From Vitrella brassicaformis (Eukaryota > Sar > Vitrellaceae), in the NCBI GenBank assembly GCA_001179505.1, contig CDMY01000666.1, positions 62,001 through 126,000 of the forward strand: a stretch of DNA of 64,000 nucleotides, written 5' to 3'. Positions 56,550-64,000 of this stretch are shown piece after piece (the first letter of the stretch is position 1; every line of letters starts with the position of its first letter). The notes beneath the pieces were generated by a model. It ran no database searches. It was given only the letters and a program-made list of their open reading frames with translations, and was not told the origin of the DNA. The position numbers and the translations under genes are program-made.

Positions 56550-58485
56550 TTATACATGTCCGTCGAACACGAATGGCGCCACTCGCCCCAGCGCCACACG
56601 AGCCAGCCGAGTGGTCTTGGGGAAGCGGTCCTTGAAGGCACCGCTCTCACCCACAGGTGCCTCAGTCGTCACGACACGAACCACTGCAGACATTCAGAAC
56701 GAAAACTCTCATGACATTTGACCAGCAGATGTGCCCATCTGTCGGGCTGACCATCGATGTTGTCCCAGCTAGTAATGACAACCCATGCGACGAAGTTGTG
56801 GCTGCTATCGGTCAGCACCAGCCATCGCTCACGGCGGTCCCACTGGCCAATGGAGCTCACTGCCACTGTCGCTGTCGCTGTCGTGGTGCATCCCTCCACC
56901 GGTGCGTGAGGCGGCTGGGTCAGCAGGTCACGCAGACGGCCGCCACCAACAGAGCTGAAGAATATGACCATCACACACACACAAGCAAACGCACACCCCT
57001 TGGTGTTGCCTGTCATGAAGCCATTGGTCTGTCTTCACCTGTCGAGGGTCGATGTGTCATCGGTCAGGTGAGTGTGGTAGAAATGGTCGAGGATCATGCG
57101 TCGCGCGAATGACGACACCGATGCGTCGCTAGGCCGGCTGGTATCCACGTCCCATTCGCCGGTATCCACGCGCCCGTCCCATATATCGAAGCGTGGGAGG
57201 TACTTGATGTGGCTGCGGACGGGCGGGTCATGCTGTAGTCGGTGCTGCTGATACAGATGGCCGGCGGGGAGGGGCGGGTTGATCGTCAGCCGGAAGGCGG
57301 GCCGGTCGTTGATGGCCCTGATCTGGTTGCCGTGGCGGAAGAGCTGCAGCCGGCTGCCGTCACCGAACTGCACGTGGCGGCCGACCATCACCAGCTGGGC
57401 TAACACACGGGGGAACGATGCATACGTCTACATGGGTGCATCCAAGACACACAGACACACGAATGAGGACCTGTCTGGTGTGTTGCGCCCCTGCGTGTAT
57501 CTTACGGTCTTGTTGGCATGTTTGTTGATGTCGTCGGCCGTGACGATGACCGGCAGCCTGCAGTAGCGGCACTGCTCGGCCAGCTGCAGTGTCTCTTCCG
57601 TCTCATCCCACCGCCCCCCCTCCTCGGCTATCCACACGGCCGCCATGAGGGCACCCACACGCAGCGATGGGTCGAACTGCACCAGCTGAGTGTCGATGCC
57701 GTCAGGGCCCATCGAGTGGTCGAGTCGGGTGCGCAGCTGCCCAGATGAGAAGGCGTCTCTGAAGCACCGGGCTGAGGCTCTCAGCTGCAGCGTCGTGTCC
57801 ATGTCGGGGATGCAGCACCGATCGTCGATGAAGAGATGGGCGAGGGGGTGCTGCTGCTCGTCAGATGAGGGCCGCCCGCAACACCAGCGCCACACTCGAC
57901 AGCAGAAGCGCCACATCCACAGCAACACCAGCCACCACACAGACACCTGCACCACACATGGAACCGTCGCAGCACCCATTGCTCAGGTCAGTTATGTCGC
58001 ACCAGGCACCCACCTGCTGGTGCTGTGGGTGGCTGTCTGTCGATGCGACACCGTGACGGTCGGACGACGCGAACATCTCGTCTACTGCATCCGTCACGAC
58101 CTGCACACACCACACAAACGACAGACAATGACATCAACACGGTGCTGTGTTGGCGATTCTACTGGTCTTCTGACACGCTCACCCCTTTGGTGGTCTGTGT
58201 GTCGCCCCACAGCAGCCGCAGCATCCTCAGCGTCGCTATGCCAGACTCCAACGCCGACTCGCTAACAGAAATCTCACTCGCAAGGGCCGCACTCTGACAA
58301 TGAACAATGGGACACACAAACCCACACAGGCCATAGATAGGCAGTGACACGTGTCGCTTTGGCTCACCCAAATGCCGCCGGCTATCTGCTTCTGGTTGGT
58401 CTTGCGCGTGATGTAGACGGCCGTGGCGGCCAGCAGACGGACATCGCACCCGGCCAAATCGATGTCACACATCGACAAGAACTGC

Positions 58486-58516
<31 letters not shown>

Positions 58517-59292
58517 CCCAGGGAGAAGCCATTCAATAGCTGGAGGTGTCTCTGTGTGTGTGTGTGTGTGTGTGTGTCTGGCGGACAGACTGACCATGAG
58601 GTATTTGGCGAATGAGAACAGGCGGCCGTGGGTGTCCATGCCAGCCGCAGCAAACAGCCCCTCCAGAAACTCAATGCCACTCTCAGAGCTATCAGCCACC
58701 ACACGCGTCATCACCTGCACACACAGAGGCAGACAGACACAGACAGACAGACAGACAGACAGGACGAGGTGTTGGCGTGGCTAAGTGAGCCCTCTGTGCC
58801 TTTCTGTGCACACCTGTGTCAGTGTGAGATCAGCAGGAGGGTCGTCAGTCAGCAGCTGTGGCTCGTGCCGCTCGACGCAGGCGGCCACACACGCATCTGC
58901 TACCTGTGTGTTGAGCAGTCAAGCGTCACACACGCATCTCATGAGCTGCGCTGTCCATCAGTCATTCCTCTCTCATTGCCTGTGTGGCGCTATCGGTGTC
59001 AATGAGTCGGTCGGCGTCGCATGCATCCAGCAGCCGCACCGCCCGCAGGATGGTCGCGTCGCGGCAGCCAACATATGATGCTCTGTTGACTATGCGATCC
59101 ACCAACAGGGCTGCATTCATAGAGGACATCACAAGACAATCTGCTCTCTTCTCTGAGGCTTGTGTTGTGTGCATCAAGTACCTCTCTGCTGCGGCCAAGC
59201 AAGGCCATCATCCTGACCAAACAAACACAGCCCATCACAAGCATCATCCCCTGTCCTGCTTTCTCCTCACTCACCATCATGCTCTTCGCCAT
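56550..59292 (-). CDS. Cyclin-like protein joined to a membrane segment
   Basis: The 5' exons read as a cyclin box: ALLVDRIVNRASYVGCRDAT, ILRAVRLLDACDADRL, VADACVAACVERHEPQLLTD, then SGIEFLEGLFAAAGMDTHGR, LFSFAKYLM, MCDIDLAGCDVRLLAATAVY. The AKYLM...LAATAVYI order matches the C-terminal cyclin fold. Exons SAALASEISVSESALESGIA and VVTDAVDEMFASSDRHGVAS follow in phase. The next exon, also in phase, starts with a Trp-rich hydrophobic helix VSVWWLVLLWMWRFCCRVWR, then DRCCIPDMDTTLQLRASARC-FRDAF (F-box-like) and a region of unknown fold (LFRHGNQIRAINDRPAFRLT). The 3' end is uncertain: stops at 56669 or, with a last exon ending VALGRVAPFVFDGHV, at 56550. The intron phase near 57400-57500 is also open. 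Two adjacent genes cannot be fully excluded. Confidence 0.6.
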
Positions 59293-59337
59293 TGTGGCGC
59301 GTGCGACGTCGAATGCGGTTCAGCGATGAATTCCCGC

Positions 59338-59633
59338 CATCAGACGACGGCTGCTGGAGCTGCTGCCGTCCTCAGAACGGCCGCGCAAGCCCAAAGCAGC
59401 GACGAAGATCTCTCTGATCGGATCGACTCGACGAAGGAGTGCAGTTTCCGGAGATCTGTGGACATTCCGGCGCCACTGGAGGACACACCATGGTAAGGGA
59501 AGCCATCCTATGGCACAGATCTGTCTCATTTTGTGTCGTCATCCATCTGTTCTCTCAGGCGTGCGTCGTGAGATAGGCGAGTGGCGTAGCATTCAGCACC
59601 ATAACGGAGGGCCGCTGAGCACCTGCCAGGTCA
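59338..59633 (+). other. ARM-4 leader exons
   Basis: Close copy of the ARM-3 leader: two exons separated by an intron starting GTAAGGGAAGCCATC and ending TCTCTCAG, the second ending GGAGGGCCGCTGAGCACC. As in ARM-3, the frame is not continuous with the armadillo ATG, and the leader starts beside a divergent gene. Confidence 0.5.
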
Positions 59634-59709
59634 GAAGAATGAACGGCAGCAGCCATGGACCATTCTACACAATCTCTGTGTGTGTGTGTGTCTTCTCAGT
59701 TTAACGAGA

Positions 59710-61708
59710 ATGGCCTCGGCGGGCAGCACAGCGGACGCCGTCGGCACCACAGTTGACAATCCCTCACTCCAAGCAGTGCTGGCCAAGGCGAGCGACTTGG
59801 TCCATGCCATCCATACCAAGGAGGCCTACGACCATGCCGTCAAGCAGCGAGGATCGGAGGCCGTCGAGGCCGACATTGCCGCCGTCATGACCGACATCTG
59901 CAACATGATGGCCTCGGCCAGTGATCCGCAGCTTCGGGCTGAGGCCATGCGGCAGCTCGCCGGGCTGCTGTCCATCGAGCACATAGAGGGCATCGGGCAG
60001 AAGGCTGTGGACGTCGGTCTGGTGCCTGTGCTGGTCGAGCAGCTGAGCGGGTGCGAAGACTTGCAGGCCGCAGCAGGACAGGCCCTCAGCATGCTGGCGA
60101 TTCAGAATGGCGATGCGGTGGTCAATGCGGATGCGGTCCCGCCCCTGGTGCAGCTCGTGTCTTCACCCGATGACGATGTGCGTGGAGGGGGCATAGCGAC
60201 GCTGTGCAACATCACGGCCGGATCGGCGGCCTGTCGCGATGTCGTGGTGGCGGCGGGCATCGTGGAGCCGCTCCTGAAGGCGATGCGCGAGAGCAGCAAC
60301 GCCGCCGTGCTGACCGTGAGTGCCTGCCTGCTGCGCAACCTGTGGATTGTCCCCGAGAATGCGCCCCTTCCTGCCCCTCTGGCCGAGTTGGCGCCCTTCG
60401 TGCCCGTCCTGGTCGGTCTCGTCGCCGCACCGCAGCAGGACGACCGTGTGCTCAAGGCTGCACGAGTGGCGCTGCAACACTTGATACATCGACTCCATGG
60501 GCAAGGTCAGTTAGCCTGTGAGTGCAGGAAATATCATCATTGGCGTCATGGCTGACTGTGTGCTGCCTGCCTGTGGCTGACCGCTGGCTCAGGTACCGAT
60601 GCTGACCGTGACGCGCTGGTCGAGTGTGGCGCCGTCGCGTCGATCAAACCACTGGTGCAGATGGCCGATTTGGAGATGAAAGGCCCCGCACTTCTCATGG
60701 TGTACTTCGTGGCTGAAGGTGGGACGGCTACACACATAGATCCATCCACGTCAGGTGTAGGGTGCTGTGCTCTTTGCTGTGGATTGATTGGATGCAGGCA
60801 CAACTTCTCACGTGCAGACGGTCATCGATGGCGGGCTCGTGCCGCTGCTGGTCGACCTGGCGGCCAACGCGGAGAGCGATTCGGGCCTGAAGGAGATAGC
60901 AGTCGGGAACATTCTCCTTATTGTAGTCAAAGGGTCGCAGCGACAGGTTTGTGTGTTTGCCAGCCGGCCACACACGACATATTTCCTGAGCCGTGTGTGA
61001 CACATCTGTCTGGGCGGGTGTGTATATCTGTCCGCTTAATCGTGCAGATTGAGTATGTGGTTGAGTGCGGCGGCATCCGGCCCCTCTGTGACCTGCTCGA
61101 TGGTGCCGATGGCCAGATCAGGGATGGCCAGATAAGGGACATCATCTCCGCCCTGCATAGGATACTAAAGTAGGTCACCTGCCAATGTGTGCTGCCCATG
61201 TATGTGTGTTGCTCTTGCGCTCGTGCGTGCAGCGCGGGTCGACAGAAACAGGCCACTGAGGGTCTCCCCAACAATCCCTACAGCACACTATTAGAGCAGG
61301 TAGGTGATCGAGAGAGAGAGAGAGCATCATGCACACGGCTGTCCTTCTGTGACCTCCCTGCAGGCCGCCGGTGTGGACAAGCTAGTCGAGCTGCAGACAC
61401 ACAACAACATGGACATTGCACTACGGGTGACCAGCAATGCGCCCATGGCGACAAGTATGCAGTCATACATTGTGTGCCGTTCATTCATTCAGGCTGTCCT
61501 CTGTTCATTCATTCATCTGCCGGATCGCGTCGACGAGCAGCGATTGGAGGCATTGATTCAGGCGGGTGTGATTCAGGTGGTCAACGAGCAAGGTGGCGAT
61601 GAGGACGACCGGGCCACACACGTGAGCGACAGCAGCAGCAGCGGTAGCGATAGCGATAGCGATGGCCAAGGAGAGGGGGAGGGAGAGGGGGATACCGAGG
61701 AGGGATAG
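59710..61708 (+). CDS. ARM-4: importin-alpha-like armadillo protein
   Basis: Fourth tandem copy, frame open throughout. Start MASAGSTADAVGTTVDNPSL. Repeats: [100 protein letters not shown], then [60 protein letters not shown]. Cap: LPNNPYSTLLEQ|AAGVDKLVELQTHN. The tail is Ser/Asp/Gly-rich (SDSSSSGSDSDSDGQGEGEG). It is closest to ARM-1 in the central repeats, consistent with recent duplication or conversion. Leader exons at 59338-59633 match those of ARM-3. Role inferred: karyopherin-alpha-like scaffold without IBB. Confidence 0.8.
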
Positions 61709-62298
61709 ATAGACAGCTCAATCCATCCATGCGTGTATGGTCGTTGTGCACTTCCGTGTGGACCTATACTCTCAGCTAGAGGGATGGAGACACCTGTAGG
61801 TGTCACACGTGGCTCGTGTTGTGTACAGATGAGCACGGGCCACAGCTGCTGGCTGGCTGGCTGGCTGGCTGGATGGATGGATGGGTTTAGCGTGACTTGG
61901 TGTCTTGCCACAGCATGACATGACCGTTATGCTTATCGACACACATGTGACGTGTCTGCACAACCAAATCGTGTATGCCATGAGCCATGAGCCAAGCTAC
62001 TAAGTACCTGCTTACAACACTCTTACACACACACAGACCTACCTACCTACCTGTACAAACAAATCCACACAGACACACAGACAGACACCCATTCTCAGCC
62101 ACACGCTGCAGCGGCCAGTCGACTCCCTGTCTCGGGCAAAAACAAAAAAGGGGCTATATATATTTGTATATACCCACGCACACAAAGCCATAGATATCGA
62201 CGGCCCAGCACACACAGTGACGCCCCAAAAAGCACGTCCTCGCTTTATCAATCGGTCCGGGTGAACGTCCAAAGTCAACACGGGCACGGGAATGCCGC
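61709..62298. other. Convergent intergenic region
   Basis: Between ARM-4 and the transporter. It has a (GGCT)n/(GGAT)n run (61850-61885) and ACCT repeats at 62037-62050. No gene recognised. Confidence 0.45.
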
Positions 62299-62396
62299 CT
62301 AGCATGAAGTCGCTGTCTTTGCTGCTGGTGCTGCTGCGTCAGGCTTGGATATGGCTTGCCTGACGGCCTCCAATCGGCCAGCAGCCAACTCACCCT

Positions 62397-62431
<35 letters not shown>

Positions 62432-64000
62432 CCGACACACAGAGAGGGACTCGCTGTGTGTGTGTGTGCAGGGGCTCCTGTGTAGGTGTGTGTCTGACCG
62501 ACCTTTCGTTGGTTGACAAAGAAGAAGAGCAGCACCATTGGCAGGGCTACCATGACCAGCAGATACAGGAAGATCCACCGCATCTCGCCCGTCGTCTGGT
62601 ACAACACCGCAGTCTGATCGTTCAGGCCAGGACACACACACACACACACACACTCACAGATGCGCGCACCACCACACGGCCATCATCCCAGTGCACGTTG
62701 TGTGCTGTCTTGTGTTGTCTTACCACGAGTGGCCCCATCCAGCTGCTGCCACGGTCAGTCACGGCATAGAGAGCGAAAAACTCTGCCTCCTGCGACCCAC
62801 CAAAGCACCGACGCATCACACAACCACACCTCTCTCTGTGCTTGTTTGGTGGCTGACCTTTCCCGGCGGCAAAAACTCGGCATACAGAGCCCGTGAGAAG
62901 GACACAACGGCCCCCAGGCCGAACCCATGCAGAACGCCGAAGAGGTAGGCCTCCCATGGGTTCTTGAAGCCGACGGTCGATCCCGGGACAACCCCGAGTG
63001 ACCCCCACAGGGCGATGAACAGGTAGATGGTCAGCACCACTAGCACCATCGATTTGGTGCTCAACCTGCGGAGAAAGATGGGGAGGGAGGGGCACGCGGA
63101 TGTACAAGTCCAATGAGGGATGAGTGAGTGAGTGCATTTCTGGGTTTACTTGAGTCGTCGTTGGAGCCAGAGGAAAAATATGCCGCCCAGGTTGGCGCAA
63201 ATAAGGATCAGGAAGATGATGAACAACAGGGCCACAGAGCTCAGACACAGCTGCAACCATACACATAGGCGGCATGTCTGTCGGTCGGTCGGTCGGTCGG
63301 TCTGTCATGGTGCACGTTCTGGTTGTGTACCTCGCTCTGCGCCACCAGGACACCCACAGAAGCGATCGTGTTATACGAGTCAGAATAGAAGTAGAAACAC
63401 AACTGACAAACACAGACACCCACACCCACAACATGTAAAAGCAAAACCATACGTGAGCCCTTTCTATCCCTCCCTCCCTCCCTCCCTCCCTCCCCGCTCA
63501 CCAGCATCATGAGCACTTGATCATACATCCTGGCTTGACAAATGATCTCCCACGTCCCCTTCCACCCCATCAGCCACACCCACCCGCCGGCTCCCTTGAG
63601 CGGCGGGCCGCGGTGGGCTCGCAGCCACATGAACGTCGGCACCGAGAAACACAACCACCACAAACCTGCAGTGATACACAGGGGTGGACAAATATCACAT
63701 TGAATAGCGATGTTGTGCGGGGCTGTGTGGTCTTCGTACCGGACAGAGCGGTCGACAATCGGTCGGCGAGTCGGCCGTTGTCGTCATTTGTGGCCGCGAA
63801 TTGCAAAGCAGCAGCTCCGACCAGACACAAAAACGCACCCGCCTGCAGCGCACCGACAATGGATCATGATCTGTGTGCGGCCGGTTCGAGATGAATGTCG
63901 ATCTGCTTGTGTGTGATTGCCTCACGTTTCCGATGGCGATGCCCAAGGTCGACATTTCGTTAGAGACATCCTCTGCCCTCCGCATCACCTCGAGCACCTC
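62299..64000 (-). CDS. Atg22/UMF1-type major-facilitator transporter, 5' end missing
   Basis: Membrane permease of the Atg22-like family, which exports amino acids from vacuoles in fungi. The window holds the C-terminal part; the gene continues past the right edge. Helices seen: AGAFLCLVGAAALQFAA, GLWWLCFSVPTFMWLRAHRG, SSVALLFIIFLILICANLGG, MVLVVLTIYLFIALWGSLG, IFLYLLVMVALPMVLLFFFV. The family block FGLGAVVSFSRALYAEFLPP|GKEAEFFALYAVTDRGSSWM-GPLV matches the conserved Atg22 stretch with PxGxEAEFF. The YDQVLMMLL...FYFYSDSYNTIASVGVLVAQ motif is also typical. Seven or eight exons; the last splices to GELAAGRLEAVRQAISKPDA and stops at 62299. Substrate is not determined by sequence. Confidence 0.85.

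Noticed and set aside
1-64000. CRISPR arrays, bacterial operons, phage genes
   Set aside because: The window is spliced eukaryotic DNA; the repeats seen are microsatellites or duplicated exons, not spaced direct repeats.

Overview
The window is eukaryotic nuclear DNA. It holds intron-rich, GC-rich protein genes on both strands, spaced 70 to 1000 bp apart. Introns are short, GT...AG, and full of (GT)n/(CA)n tracts. Gene content fits an alveolate, most likely a chromerid-type alga such as Vitrella: a cysteine-rich oocyst-wall-like protein, a falcilysin/PreP-type M16 protease, a CCCH finger of CxxCxFY type, and CBM20-like starch-binding domains. The organism is inferred, not shown.

Left part (1-18.9 kb): mostly conserved single-copy genes. 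In order: a GAF-domain protein cut by the left edge (+), a presequence/M16C protease (-), a prohibitin (+), a CCCH zinc-finger protein (-), a Cys-rich four-helix membrane protein (-), a secreted HAD-type phosphatase (+) with an apparent frameshift, tRNA-dihydrouridine synthase 3 (-) and splicing factor SF3B5 (+). Several neighbours are head-to-head with gaps of 100-160 bp.

Middle part (19-45.5 kb): a multicopy accessory region. It carries five paralogues of an unrecognised P-loop GTPase-like family, called GTP-A to GTP-E in map order: A 19214-21495 (-), B 23844-25913 (+), C 29062-31056 (+), D 31918-34377 (-), E 40165-42544 (+). Three plus-strand copies (B, C, E) each stand head-to-head with a minus-strand CBM20-like gene (CBM-1, CBM-2, CBM-3), so the pair is a cassette present three times. 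The array shows recent exchange: a 235-bp identical block between GTP-B and GTP-C, a GTP-D segment inserted inside CBM-2, and stray last-exon fragments of SF3B5 and GTP-E. Two related zinc-finger genes lie among the cassettes.

Right part (45.5-64 kb): four tandem plus-strand importin-alpha-like armadillo genes (ARM-1 to ARM-4; ARM-2 looks broken). Between them are a small secreted helical protein, a cysteine-rich wall-like protein with disrupted frames, and a cyclin-like protein joined to a membrane segment. An Atg22/UMF1-type transporter runs off the right edge.

Exon borders were read by eye from paralogues and GT/AG signals. Gene spans run from start codon to stop codon and include introns.
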